64,000 bases of DNA from Mucilaginibacter mali (GCF_013283875.1 NZ_CP054139.1:4712001-4776000), one strand, 5' to 3'; shown: positions 26,701 through 34,684, counted from the first letter of the stretch. Numbers and translations are program-made. Notes: a model not told the origin generated them from the letters alone.

Positions 26701-27480
26701 ACAGTTCAAACCTACCGAAAGCAGGTTGGCATGCTGTACCGAATCCCAAAAAGCCTCGACCGTCTGGCCTGATAAGGTACGGCCAGATGCATCGGTAATG
26801 GTACCCGATATCATCAATGGCAAGCCCGACCCCTCTCTAAATCTCTCCCCGGAAGGGAGAGACTTCCTTAATTCCGGGTTAGCTCTTAATTCATCAAAAT
26901 AACGTTTGGCAGCAAACAGGGCAGCCTTTGCGTTAAGGGTATCAAAAATAGTTTCGATCAGTAAAAGGTCCGATCCGCCATCCACCAATCCGCGGATCTG
27001 GTCGTAATAGGCATCGGCTAAAATATCAAAGTTAACGGCACGATAGCCTGGGTCGTTAACATCGGGCGATAGCGACGCGGTACGGTTCGTTGGCCCAACA
27101 GCACCAGCCACAAAGCGCGGCTTTTCGGGCGTAAGTTGATTGTATTCGTCCACCACTTCGCGGGCAATGCGGGCACCCTCGTAGCTCATCTCGTAAGCCA
27201 GTTCTTCCATGTGGTAGTCGGCCAGCGAAATTACCTGCGTGCTGAATGTGTTGGTCTCGATGATATCGGCACCGGCATCAAGGTATTCTTTATGGATGGC
27301 TTTGATCACATCCGGGCGCGTCAGGTTCAGCAGGTCGTTATTGCCTTTTAAATCAGACTTATGGTCGCGGAAGCGCTCCCCACGGAAGTCTTCTTCCGTA
27401 AGGTTGTACCGCTGTATCATGGTACCCATGGCCCCGTCTATCACCAGGATGCGTTTCTCTAATTCTTTTCTAATATCCAT
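23740..27480 (-). CDS. metH: Cobalamin-dependent methionine synthase
   Basis: 1246 residues from the ATG at 27480; a longer frame from 27519 runs into the repeat-rich leader and is rejected. All four MetH modules are visible. The homocysteine/zinc domain has GLNCALGA and GGCCGTTPDHI. The methyl-THF domain has NVGERTNITGS. The B12 domain has the DVHDIGKNIVGVVL box, whose His ligates cobalt. The C-terminal AdoMet activation domain has RPAPGYPACPDHTEK. It transfers the methyl group from 5-methyl-THF to homocysteine. Residues about 200-219 (NPELRKSLPSGERFREGSG) interrupt the usual spacing before LPLMISGTITDASG and are encoded by a palindromic repeat. Expression is controlled by a SAM-I riboswitch. 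Confidence 0.97.
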   Translation of the reverse strand: MDIRKELEKRILVIDGAMGTMIQRYNLTEEDFRGERFRDHKSDLKGNNDLLNLTRPDVIKAIHKEYLDAGADIIETNTFSTQVISLADYHMEELAYEMSYEGARIAREVVDEYNQLTPEKPRFVAGAVGPTNRTASLSPDVNDPGYRAVNFDILADAYYDQIRGLVDGGSDLLLIETIFDTLNAKAALFAAKRYFDELRANPELRKSLPSGERFREGSGLPLMISGTITDASGRTLSGQTVEAFWDSVQHANLLSVGLNCALGAKEMRPHLEELAHKADVFVSAYPNAGLPNEFGQYDEVPHETAHLVEDFMLNGMVNIVGGCCGTTPDHIRAIAEKAANVKPRKRPEIAPYMRLSGLEAVTITPETNFVNVGERTNITGSPKFSKLILAEDYEGALTVARQQVEGGAQVIDVNMDEGMIDSEATMTKFLNLLASEPDIAKLPIMVDSSKWTVIEAGLKCLQGKGIVNSISLKEGEDKFKEYARKILSYGAATVVMAFDEQGQADSFERRIEICKRSYDILVDEVGFPPQDIIFDPNILTVATGLEEHNNYAVDFIKATKWIKENLPHAKVSGGVSNISFSFRGNNVVREAMHSAFLYHAIKAGMDMGIVNAGMLEVYEEIPKDLLELVEDVLLNRREDATERLVTFADTVKSKGKEIIRDEEWRKGTVQERLSHALVKGIIEYLDDDVEEARQAYSKPLEVIEGPLMDGMNIVGDLFGAGKMFLPQVVKSARVMKKAVAYLLPFIELEKQRVIDAGEDSSGSRANAGKVLMATVKGDVHDIGKNIVGVVLACNNFEVIDLGVMVPAQKIIEEAKKQQVDIIGLSGLITPSLDEMVHFAKEMEREGFTIPLIIGGATTSRIHAAVKVAPNYSGAAIHVLDASRSVTVCSSLLGKDKDEYVAGIKAEYEKARIAHLNKKSDKRFMSIEEARAGKFQISLDGDVAPKPTFIGTKTIEAFPLEELLPYIDWTPFFHTWELRGSYPKIFNDQYVGTEAKKLFDDAQVLMDKIVKGKLLQANGVIGFWPANSVGDDIELYTDDSRSEVFTTIHTLRQQNEKVKGEPYYALSDFIAPKESGVPDYWGGFAVTAGLGCDELVAEFERDHDDYNGIMAKALADRLAEAFAEKMHELVRKDYWGYAKDETLDNVELIKEQYQGIRPAPGYPACPDHTEKTTLFEILKAEDAAKMHLTESLAMMPAASVSGFYFAHPQARYFGLGKISKDQVADYATRKQMPLEDVERWLGPNLNY
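26826..26875. repeat. Palindromic repeat inserted in frame in metH
   Basis: TCTCTCCC (26842-26849) and GGGAGAGA (26855-26862) form a hairpin around CGGAA, with a further CCCTCTCT nearby. It encodes extra residues of the type KSLPSGERFREGSG in the homocysteine domain. The look is that of intergenic Bacteroidota palindromes, here lying inside a gene. Confidence 0.65.
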
Positions 27481-27483
27481 TGT

Positions 27484-27620
27484 TGAGATATGAGATGCGA
27501 GATTTGAGATGTGAGACATTTCACACCCAGATGCAGCATCTTAACAGTTACGGAGATATCAGATATATGGGAACAGACACCCAAAATGGTCTCAAATCTC
27601 ATATCTAATATCTCACATCT
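27484..27620. repeat. Imperfect inverted repeat in the metH leader
   Basis: Arm 27484-27520 is made of GAGAT-type units (TGAGATATGAGATGCGAGAT and onward) and arm 27585-27620 is its approximate complement (CTCAAATCTCATATCTAATA and onward). It fills most of the space between the riboswitch and the metH ATG. It may be an expression platform for the riboswitch or a simple repeat element; no T run follows it. The whole 375-bp gap 27481-27855 is explained by this repeat, the riboswitch, and about 85 bp of AT-rich sequence. Confidence 0.6.
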
Positions 27621-27665
27621 ATAAAGCGGCTTATATCGAAAAGTCGGGTAGTACTTTGACCTTCG

Positions 27666-27770
27666 CTTATCTTTCCCGCAGCCTTAAGGGGCTTGAGTAG
27701 AATTTAGCACCTTGTTAGCACAGGTTGCTAAGACATCGCAGGGTCTAATCCCTCCGTCTTTCTCTATAAG
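27666..27770 (-). promoter_or_regulatory. SAM-I (S-box) riboswitch upstream of metH
   Basis: Read on the minus strand, the element opens with CTTATAGAGAAAGACGGAGG and closes with GGGAAAGATAAG, forming the P1 stem (CTTAT/ATAAG). Inside are the conserved GGAGGGA, GACCCTG, GATGTCTTAGCAACC, a P3 hairpin AACCTGTGCTAACAAGGTGC, the TAAATTC joint and a P4 hairpin AAGCCCCTTAAGGCT. These match the SAM-I aptamer core in order and spacing. It lies 186 bp before the metH start and should reduce metH-metF expression when SAM is abundant. Confidence 0.93.
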
Positions 27771-27855
27771 CAGTGCAAAATTGCGCAATAAACTTATCAA
27801 TTGCAAATGGAATTAGCAGGGGTATTACTAAGCTGATACTACTATGATAAATTAA

Positions 27856-28155
27856 TTGCAGATATTTGAACTATTGAAACTCATTCGCTCAAATATCGAA
27901 CTCCTGTTTTGGGTAGCCGCACTCATCGCTCTCGGCTTTAGCGACCCAACGCAAACTCATTTTGTGCTGTGTCCACTGCGATTAATGGGCTTTACCTGGT
28001 GCCCCGGCTGTGGGATCGGCCACGCGATAGCTTATCTTTTTCATGGCAATATTGCCGCATCGTGGCATGCGCATTGGTTGGGGATACCAGCTTTGGCGGT
28101 ATTGCTTTACCGGATAGTTACTTTATCGGTTACCCGGTACAAAGAGTATACATAA
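27856..28155 (+). CDS. DUF2752 small membrane protein
   Basis: 99 residues with two hydrophobic helices (about 14-30 and 72-90) and the DUF2752 signature CPLRLMGFTWCPGCGIGHAIAYLFHG, in which two CPxCG/CPLR cysteines may bind a metal or form a disulfide. The start codon is TTG at 27856; another TTG at 27874 is possible, so the N-terminus is uncertain. The function of the family is unknown. The gene is divergent from the metH riboswitch region and converges on the esterase-like gene 11 bp away. Confidence 0.82.
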   Translation: MQIFELLKLIRSNIELLFWVAALIALGFSDPTQTHFVLCPLRLMGFTWCPGCGIGHAIAYLFHGNIAASWHAHWLGIPALAVLLYRIVTLSVTRYKEYT

Positions 28156-28166
28156 CCCAATCCTTT

Positions 28167-29480
28167 TCAGTAAACCAGCGACTGGAATTTCTTATTATCC
28201 CTTAAAAATCCAAACGCCGGCTCCGTCCGCAATGGTTGTTTGGAGAAGTTATGGCTGATAGCTTGCTTGAGGTAATAAAGCGTACCGCTTTCGTCTTTAT
28301 CGGCGGCAACCAGTAAGGCATGGCGATAGTATACCAGAGGGTTTTCGGGTTCGAAGACTTCAGATACTGTCAGCAACTCAGCCGCAGTATCATACCGTTT
28401 CGCGCTGTAATAATTGCCAAAGCTTTCGGCGGCGTTAGCTATGATGAACGCTTTTTGTCGGGCCACATAATTGCTATCGGCCGGTAGGTGTGATAGCAGC
28501 ATTTTGTTAAGCGATGCTAACTCGTTTTTCCACCAGCCTTTGGTTTTTATGGCGGTGGTATTCGCGGTGATGATCTGCTGAAAAGCTTCGGCAATCTTTT
28601 GCTGACAGGCATTTTCCTTGATCATCAATTGCTTTTCCTGTGCCAGCTCATCCCGGTAGCCGGCAGATGTTTCCAGTGCTTTCAGCTTTTCAGCATAATC
28701 TGCATCTTGTTTTATGCTGAGATACTGCCGGTACAAGTTTGCCTTAGTAGCTACCGAAATGTTTTGCCCGATAAGGCCATCTATCAAGGCCCTGTATTGT
28801 ACGATCTTATCTTCATTGCTTTGTTTTTGATGTTGGAGGAGCGACCATAACAACGCGCTCATAAAAACATCAACCGGCGGCCAGCGGTGAGGGCCAGCGA
28901 ACATTTGCAAAGCACTAACACTCCCGCTTGATTGCAAGGTTTGCACAACCTGCTGCAACTCTACATAGTTAAAATCCTGGTTACCTGCGATGGCAGCCAG
29001 AGTCCATGGCAATTTTGCTTTGGGGATGGGCTCGCTGAAACCCGCACTACAGGCAATTATACCTGTTATACCGCCGGATTGCAGCCCTATGGTAGTTGCC
29101 ACCCTTGCCCCACCCGAGAAACCGGCAAGGTAAACCTGCCGCTCGTCGATACTGTATTTCTTAAATGCGTCGGTAAACATCGCGGTGGCCGCGTTTAGCG
29201 ATTCGCCCATCGGGCCATTGCGGCTATTGTTGGATGCGATGAGGATAAAGCCATATTCGGTTGCCGCTTTTCGGTATAAACCAACCACCATTTTACCCCG
29301 CGCAGCCGGATCGAACAGGAAAATTACCGGATATTTTTGCTGTTTTTGATAATTTTTTGGCAATAGCAGGCTGTATGATCGTATAGTATCCGCATCGCAT
29401 CTGATGGTTTGGATGCTATCTGTCTGTGCAAGTGAAATACTTGCTTGCAGTATGATGAACAGAAAAAACAGGTACCTCAT
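28167..29480 (-). CDS. Secreted alpha/beta-hydrolase (esterase/depolymerase-like) with helical C-terminus
   Basis: 437 residues with a signal peptide (1-18, ending SLA). The N-terminal half is an alpha/beta-hydrolase of the PHB-depolymerase/dienelactone-like type: YPVIFLFDPAARG, then the nucleophile elbow GFSGG with S122, and a probable catalytic histidine in FAGPHRWP. The C-terminal half (about 235-437) is helical and resembles TPR repeats (PLVYYRHALLVAADKDESGTL). The combination suggests a periplasmic esterase acting on an unknown ester. It is not obviously in an operon. Confidence 0.78.
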   Translation of the reverse strand: MRYLFFLFIILQASISLAQTDSIQTIRCDADTIRSYSLLLPKNYQKQQKYPVIFLFDPAARGKMVVGLYRKAATEYGFILIASNNSRNGPMGESLNAATAMFTDAFKKYSIDERQVYLAGFSGGARVATTIGLQSGGITGIIACSAGFSEPIPKAKLPWTLAAIAGNQDFNYVELQQVVQTLQSSGSVSALQMFAGPHRWPPVDVFMSALLWSLLQHQKQSNEDKIVQYRALIDGLIGQNISVATKANLYRQYLSIKQDADYAEKLKALETSAGYRDELAQEKQLMIKENACQQKIAEAFQQIITANTTAIKTKGWWKNELASLNKMLLSHLPADSNYVARQKAFIIANAAESFGNYYSAKRYDTAAELLTVSEVFEPENPLVYYRHALLVAADKDESGTLYYLKQAISHNFSKQPLRTEPAFGFLRDNKKFQSLVY

Positions 29481-29558
29481 TGCGTTAATAGTTAACGAGG
29501 TAAAGTAGGGAGTTTTTAGGTTTTGGGATAAGCGGGAATCAACTTCCTTGCAAGCAGA

Positions 29559-29813
29559 TTAATAATGATATCTGCATTGAAGTATTATTATTGAGTCGGC
29601 ATCAATCTTGTAAACTACACGGTGTTCGAGATTGATCCTGCGTGACCACCATCCAGCAAGGTTATGCCTTAGTGGCTCCGGTTTGCCACTGCCTTCAAAT
29701 GGTGTTCGTTCAATTTCCTTAATTAGCGAGTTTATTTTTTTAAGAATAGATTTATCCGTGGATTGCCAATACAAATAATCCTCCCAACCCTGATCGAGAA
29801 ATATAATTTTCAT
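29559..29813 (-). CDS. yoeB: YoeB-family toxin
   Basis: 84 residues, exactly the family length. All YoeB catalytic residues are in place: E46 in KPEPL, R65 in EHRVVY, H83 and Y84 at the C-terminus (RYHY). YoeB is a ribosome-dependent endoribonuclease that cleaves mRNA at the A site. The start codon overlaps the antitoxin stop by 4 bp (29810-29813). The pair is downstream of a TGTACA operator at 30088. Confidence 0.95.
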   Translation of the reverse strand: MKIIFLDQGWEDYLYWQSTDKSILKKINSLIKEIERTPFEGSGKPEPLRHNLAGWWSRRINLEHRVVYKIDADSIIILQCRYHY

Positions 29814-30064
29814 TCTTCGGCAAGGCTTCTTTCTGTACCTAAACCTTTTTCGTAGTCTTCTATCCCCTTCAGTAAACGGGCGGCATTGGCAGGGCTTTTT
29901 AATAGGTAAAAAGTTTCCTCCATACTTTCGTAGTCGGCTTTTGAAAGCACAACTACATCTTCGCCATTTGCGCTTGTAACATATAGAGGGGTATGGCTTT
30001 TACGTACTTTATCTAAATACGATTTTAACTGTTGCCTGAATGAAGTATATGTAGTAGTTAGCAT
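29810..30064 (-). CDS. yefM: YefM-family antitoxin
   Basis: 84 residues beginning MLTTTYTSFRQQLKSYLDKV, with the Phd/YefM pattern TPLYVTSANGEDVVVLSKADYESMEETFYLL and an acidic C-terminus (GLGTERSLAEE). It binds YoeB and, as a dimer, the operator upstream. The gene order antitoxin-toxin and the 4-bp overlap are standard. The operator with two TGTACA cores lies 24 bp before its ATG. Confidence 0.95.
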   Translation of the reverse strand: MLTTTYTSFRQQLKSYLDKVRKSHTPLYVTSANGEDVVVLSKADYESMEETFYLLKSPANAARLLKGIEDYEKGLGTERSLAEE

Positions 30065-30087
30065 TTATTTTTTTATAAAGATATAAT

Positions 30088-30129
30088 AACAAACAAACAT
30101 GTACAAGTTTCTGTACATGTTTGTTTGTT
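30088..30129. promoter_or_regulatory. yefM-yoeB operator with two TGTACA cores
   Basis: Perfect 18-bp arms (30088-30105 and 30112-30129) made of AACAAACAAACATGTACA and its complement flank AGTTTC. The TGTACA cores at 30100-30105 and 30112-30117 are 12 bp apart centre to centre. TGTACA is the known core site of YefM-YoeB autoregulation, where paired sites one helical turn apart are needed. The palindrome also touches the stop codon of the upstream lipoprotein gene and could terminate it. Confidence 0.85.
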
Positions 30130-30829
30130 AAAACCGCCCCAAATAAGTAACCTTATAATTTGCAGCCACATGATATCGCCAACCATAACTATTGATACAT
30201 CCCGCCGGGCAATCGCCCGATTTCATGGCGAAACCAATATCTACCCCCGATGGCATGATGGTATAGGTAATATCGTTCCCATCACCGATAGCGCCGTCCT
30301 GTTCGGCACTAATAATATAGGGAAAGCTTTTAAAGGCGGTCAACAGCGGCGGGATGTTATATTTGGCATTGGTTGTAATGGCCACAAAACCGAAAGAGGG
30401 GGTATATAGCGATCTATAAAAAGTAAAGCCATATTTGCTCATCAGGTTATTAAAACCGGCATCTGTTGGGGTATAACTTAATACTTTTTGTCCTTCTGTG
30501 CTATTTTTATCTACTTGCAAGCTAATGCCGCTTAAACTGATGTGCGGGTAAACATGCATCTTCATGGCGCTGTCGCTTTGCGGCGTTTTCAGATTGTACA
30601 CTGCCTGCAGGTTAGCCAGTATCTTATTCAGTTCGCCCTGGTTAAATTGAGGTTTATCCTTATCGGTACTTACACTGCCATTTTGCAGCAGCCTGAAAAG
30701 CAGTTGTTGGGCATCAGCGGTATAATTATCGGCAATCACCGGGTCGATATATATTTCCGCACCAGGATCTTTCTTTTTACAGGCAACAAACAGCAGGCAT
30801 ATCAGCGCAAACAGTATCGGTCTTTTCAT
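30128..30829 (-). CDS. Lipoprotein of unknown function
   Basis: 233 residues from the ATG at 30829 (a TTG start at 30835 is less likely). A lipobox ending FVAC followed by KKK marks an exported lipoprotein. The mature part contains SAMKMHVYPHISLSGISLQV and YGWRYHVAANYKVTYLGRF; no known domain is recognised. It has two cysteines late in the chain (DCPAGC). Its stop codon sits inside the yefM operator palindrome. Position relative to other genes gives no functional hint. Confidence 0.75.
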   Translation of the reverse strand: MKRPILFALICLLFVACKKKDPGAEIYIDPVIADNYTADAQQLLFRLLQNGSVSTDKDKPQFNQGELNKILANLQAVYNLKTPQSDSAMKMHVYPHISLSGISLQVDKNSTEGQKVLSYTPTDAGFNNLMSKYGFTFYRSLYTPSFGFVAITTNAKYNIPPLLTAFKSFPYIISAEQDGAIGDGNDITYTIMPSGVDIGFAMKSGDCPAGCINSYGWRYHVAANYKVTYLGRF

Positions 30830-30880
30830 ACTCAAGGTTTTATATCCTTACGCAACCAATCAAACAAACGCTACAGCATC

Positions 30881-31432
30881 CTATCGTTTCAGGTAATGCA
30901 AGGCCATACAGCCTTGTTGAATGATCTTCGTATCCACCAATTCCATTTTTATATTTTCGTTCAAGTTGATACCATCGCCCCAGCGCGGCCCGGAGCCAAC
31001 AACGGCAGGGTGGATCACCAAATAAAGTTCATCGATCAACCCGGCCTGCATTAATTGCGAGCGTACGCTCATGCCGCCGATGGATATTTTTCCTCCCGGC
31101 ATTTCTTTCAGCCGGCGGATCTCTTCTTCCAGGTTGCCGCGGATGATGCGGGGGCCGCCCTCAACCTCTTCCATGGTACGGGAAATAACGATGCTGGGGA
31201 TACTGGTTAGCGTCCTGGCAAATGCTTGCTCATTAGCTGTTCCTTTATTTGCTTTAGCTACCTCGCGCCAGTAGGGGTTCACGATCTCGTACATCTTGCG
31301 GCCGCTAACGCCTTGATCTACATCTTTCATCAGGTTGGTGAAGTATTCCAGTATCTCTTCGCCGCCGCTTAGTTTAGTATGGTCGTAGCAGCCATCTATG
31401 CTGATGTTGAAGGCGCAAATAACTTTTCTCAT
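30881..31432 (-). CDS. Dihydrofolate-reductase-like (RibD C-terminal) family protein
   Basis: 183 residues beginning MRKVICAFNISIDGCYDHTK and containing SGRKMYEIVNPYW, IVISRTMEEV, GKISIGGMSVRSQLMQAGLIDELYLVIHPAVVGSGPRWGD. The RibD_C/DHFR-like fold is shared by riboflavin reductases and yeast-type reductases; these stand-alone members have unknown substrates, and true DHFR activity is not implied. It is monocistronic between the lipoprotein and uvrA genes. Confidence 0.88.
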   Translation of the reverse strand: MRKVICAFNISIDGCYDHTKLSGGEEILEYFTNLMKDVDQGVSGRKMYEIVNPYWREVAKANKGTANEQAFARTLTSIPSIVISRTMEEVEGGPRIIRGNLEEEIRRLKEMPGGKISIGGMSVRSQLMQAGLIDELYLVIHPAVVGSGPRWGDGINLNENIKMELVDTKIIQQGCMALHYLKR

Positions 31433-31652
31433 GTTTACGGGCTTTTAGTTTTGGTGATATAGTTCAAAAATAAATGCTTGTAATTTAATATGATGAGGGT
31501 AATTGCGACAAAGAGGGGGTGTTTATGGCAAAGGTATCGTTCGGAACCAGCCTACAGCACATGATCAACTACGAGATTGCCACGTCGCGCCATTTCACAT
31601 ATCCCCCCGCTTGCTCCTCGCAATGACAAGTCGGGGTTTAGCAAGATGGTAT
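31433..31652. other. Intergenic region between uvrA and the DHFR-like gene
   Basis: This 220-bp gap contains a sequence of the kind ACGAGATTGCCACGTCGC with CCTCGCAATGAC further on, which resembles a widely dispersed Bacteroidota intergenic repeat. No gene-like frame stands out. Confidence 0.45.
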
Positions 31653-34499
31653 TTACAACCCCATCTCCTTCTTCAAAAACTTACCCGTAAAGCTTTCCTT
31701 CACCTTACACAAACCTTCCGGTGTACCGCTGAACAGGATATTACCCCCGCCCGATCCGCCTTCGGGGCCAAGATCTATTACGTGGTCGGCTACTTTTATT
31801 ACGTCAAGGTTATGCTCTATCACCAGCACGGTATTGCCTTTATCTACCAATTGGTTCAGCACACCCAGCAGTACGTTAATATCTTCAAAATGCAGGCCCG
31901 TGGTCGGCTCATCTAAAATGTAGAAAGTGTTGCCGGTATCTTTTTTAGATAGCTCGGTAGATAGTTTCACCCGCTGCGCCTCGCCGCCTGATAGCGTGGT
32001 TGATGCCTGGCCCAGGCGGATATAGCCCAAACCAACATCCAGCAGGGTTTTCACTTTGCGGTAGATGGAGGGGATATGCTCGAAGAAAGCAGTCGCATCC
32101 TCAATACTCAGGTCAAGCACATCGCTGATGGATTTGCCCCGGTAGCGCACTTCCAGCGTTTCGCGGTTGTAACGACGGCCGCCGCATTCTTCGCAGGGTA
32201 CCTGTACATCGGGCAGGAAATTCATTTCTATTACTTTCATGCCTGCGCCCTGGCAGGTTTCGCAACGGCCACCTTTCACGTTAAAGCTGAAACGGCCTGG
32301 TTTATAGCCACGGATCTTCGATTCGGGCAGGGCCACAAACAGGTTACGGATATCCGAAAACACCCCGGTATAAGTAGCCGGGTTCGATCTCGGTGTACGG
32401 CCAATCGGTGTTTGGTCTATCTCAATTACCTTATCTATATTTTCCAGCCCTTCCACCTTTTCGTAAGGCAATGGCGTTTTTTTAGCACGGAAGAAGTGGT
32501 GATTAAGTATCGGGTATAATGTTTCGGTGATCAGGCTTGATTTGCCGCTACCCGATACGCCAGTAATGCCAATCAATTTCCCTAAAGGAAACTCGACACT
32601 CACCTTTTTAAGGTTATGGCCGGTGGCTTTTTTAAGCGATACTTTTTTGCCGTTGCCTTCGCGGCGTTTTTTAGGCACGGCTATCTCGCGCTCGCCGTTC
32701 AGGTAGCTGGTGGTAAGCGTGTGCATCTTCATCAATTCGGCGGGGGTGCCTTCGGCTACTACCTCGCCGCCGTGTACGCCGGCTGCCGGGCCCATATCTA
32801 TCACGTGGTCAGCTTCAAGGATCATGTCCTTATCGTGCTCAACCACTAAAACGGTATTGCCCAGGTCGCGCAGGTTTTTCAGCGCTTTTATCAGGCGGTC
32901 GTTATCGCGCTGGTGCAGGCCGATGCTGGGCTCATCCAGGATGTACATCACGTTCATCAACTGCGAACCGATCTGCGTAGCCAAACGGATGCGCTGCGCC
33001 TCGCCACCCGAAAGGGTGCGGGTGGTGCGGTCTAAGGTTAAATAGCTTAAACCCACATCCAGCAGAAAGACAATACGCGCACGGATCTCCTTCAATATCT
33101 CGCGGGCTATGGTATTCTGGCGTTCGCTCAGGCGGTCTTCAAGGCCATCAAACCATTGCTGCAATTCGTTAATATCCATGCAGGCCAGCTCGAAGATATT
33201 CTTGTTATCTATCTTAAAGTTCAGCGACTCTTTTTTCAGGCGTGCGCCTTCACAAGTGGGGCAGGTTTTCAGCACACGGTAGTTCTCCATGTCTTCCATA
33301 CCCTCATCGCCGCGGCGTTCCTGCTGTTCTTCCAGCATGCGGATAATGCCATCGAAGGTGATCTGGTAGTTCTGTACGTTCCACTTGTTATACTCCACCG
33401 CCACGGTAATCATGTCGGTGGTACCATTCAGGATGATCTCCAGCGTTTCTTCCGGCAATTTGTTGATGGGGGTGCTCAGCGCGAAGTCATACTTCTTACC
33501 CAGCGCCTTCAGCACCTGGAAGATCCAGGTATCGCGGTACTCGCCAATGGGGGCCAAACCACCGTTCATAATGCTCAACTTAGGGTCAGGGATCACCGAA
33601 TTACGATCAACCTCGAAGATATATCCCAGGCCGCCGCACTTGTCGCAAGCGCCATAAGGCGAGTTGAACGAGAACGTATTGGGCTGCGGCTCATCGTACG
33701 AGATCCCCGAAACCGGGTCCATCAAATACTTGCTGTAGTACGATACATTGTTATCCTTATCGGCAATACGGATAATGCCTTTTGATATTTTCAGCGCGGC
33801 CTGTACCGATGTATATAGGCGTTTGCTATCATCCTCACTCACAATCAGGCGGTCGACAACGATATCTATATCGTGGATCTTATAACGGTCTACCTGCATT
33901 TTGGGGGTGATATCGGCAATGGCGCCGTCCAGCCAAACTTTCAGATAGCCTTGCTTGCGGATCTGTTCGAACAGTTCGCGGTAGTGGCCTTTGCGGCCTT
34001 TTACTACCGGGGCCAGGATATTTACCGGTTGTCCGTCAAATTTTTCCAGCAGGGCACGCATGATCTGGTCTTCGCTCATACGCTCCATCTTCTCGCCGGT
34101 CACATAACTGTATGCATCGCCCGCGCGGGCGAAGAGCAGGCGCATAAAATCGTATATCTCGGTAATTGTACCTACCGTAGAGCGGGGGTTTTTGCTGGTA
34201 GTTTTTTGCTCAATGGCAATCACCGGGCTAAGGCCCGAAACCTTGTCTACATCCGGGCGCTCCATGCCGCCCATAAACTGGCGGGAGTAGGCCGAAAACG
34301 TCTCCATATAACGGCGCTGCCCCTCGGCATAAATGGTATCAAAAGCCAGCGACGACTTTCCGCTCCCGCTTAGCCCGGTAATAACCGTTAGCTGGTTACG
34401 CGGAAAGGAAACATCGATATTTTTTAAATTATGCACCCTCGCGCCAAAAACTTCAACTTCGCTTTGTTCGCCCAGGTCTATAATGGGTTGTGTACTCAT
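31653..34499 (-). CDS. uvrA: Excinuclease ABC subunit A
   Basis: 948 residues, the normal length. Two ABC modules carry Walker A motifs GLSGSGKSS (about 43-51) and GVSGSGKSS, LSGGEAQR signatures twice, and two zinc sites: CDKCGG with CPTCEG in the first half, and CETCQGAG with CEECGG in the second. UvrA finds helix-distorting lesions and loads UvrB in nucleotide excision repair. A -7-type TATCTTTG lies at 34624-34631 (minus strand), about 125 bp upstream. It is monocistronic. Confidence 0.98.
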   Translation of the reverse strand: MSTQPIIDLGEQSEVEVFGARVHNLKNIDVSFPRNQLTVITGLSGSGKSSLAFDTIYAEGQRRYMETFSAYSRQFMGGMERPDVDKVSGLSPVIAIEQKTTSKNPRSTVGTITEIYDFMRLLFARAGDAYSYVTGEKMERMSEDQIMRALLEKFDGQPVNILAPVVKGRKGHYRELFEQIRKQGYLKVWLDGAIADITPKMQVDRYKIHDIDIVVDRLIVSEDDSKRLYTSVQAALKISKGIIRIADKDNNVSYYSKYLMDPVSGISYDEPQPNTFSFNSPYGACDKCGGLGYIFEVDRNSVIPDPKLSIMNGGLAPIGEYRDTWIFQVLKALGKKYDFALSTPINKLPEETLEIILNGTTDMITVAVEYNKWNVQNYQITFDGIIRMLEEQQERRGDEGMEDMENYRVLKTCPTCEGARLKKESLNFKIDNKNIFELACMDINELQQWFDGLEDRLSERQNTIAREILKEIRARIVFLLDVGLSYLTLDRTTRTLSGGEAQRIRLATQIGSQLMNVMYILDEPSIGLHQRDNDRLIKALKNLRDLGNTVLVVEHDKDMILEADHVIDMGPAAGVHGGEVVAEGTPAELMKMHTLTTSYLNGEREIAVPKKRREGNGKKVSLKKATGHNLKKVSVEFPLGKLIGITGVSGSGKSSLITETLYPILNHHFFRAKKTPLPYEKVEGLENIDKVIEIDQTPIGRTPRSNPATYTGVFSDIRNLFVALPESKIRGYKPGRFSFNVKGGRCETCQGAGMKVIEMNFLPDVQVPCEECGGRRYNRETLEVRYRGKSISDVLDLSIEDATAFFEHIPSIYRKVKTLLDVGLGYIRLGQASTTLSGGEAQRVKLSTELSKKDTGNTFYILDEPTTGLHFEDINVLLGVLNQLVDKGNTVLVIEHNLDVIKVADHVIDLGPEGGSGGGNILFSGTPEGLCKVKESFTGKFLKKEMGL

Positions 34500-34623
34500 T
34501 TATTAGTGGTTTGTTAAAGGGGCCAGGGGAGGTTAAAGATGGGAACAGTTACCCTAATAACTATTTTAACCCATTTAACCACCCCAGACTTTATTTAACC
34601 AACATATTGGCTAAATGCTTTAG

Positions 34624-34631
34624 CAAAGATA
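34624..34631 (-). promoter_or_regulatory. Possible -7 element of the uvrA promoter
   Basis: On the minus strand the sequence is TATCTTTG, matching TAnnTTTG. No clear TTTG is present 19-21 bp further upstream, so only half of the consensus is met. Confidence 0.4.
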
Positions 34632-34684
34632 CAGAAAAAGCGGGGAGATTTTGTGTAAGTATGTCAGGCTTAGGTTAATATTTT

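Noticed and set aside
23740..27480. Possibility that metH is broken by the palindrome
   Set aside because: The frame stays open through the insert and all four domains are intact, so it is kept as a functional gene.
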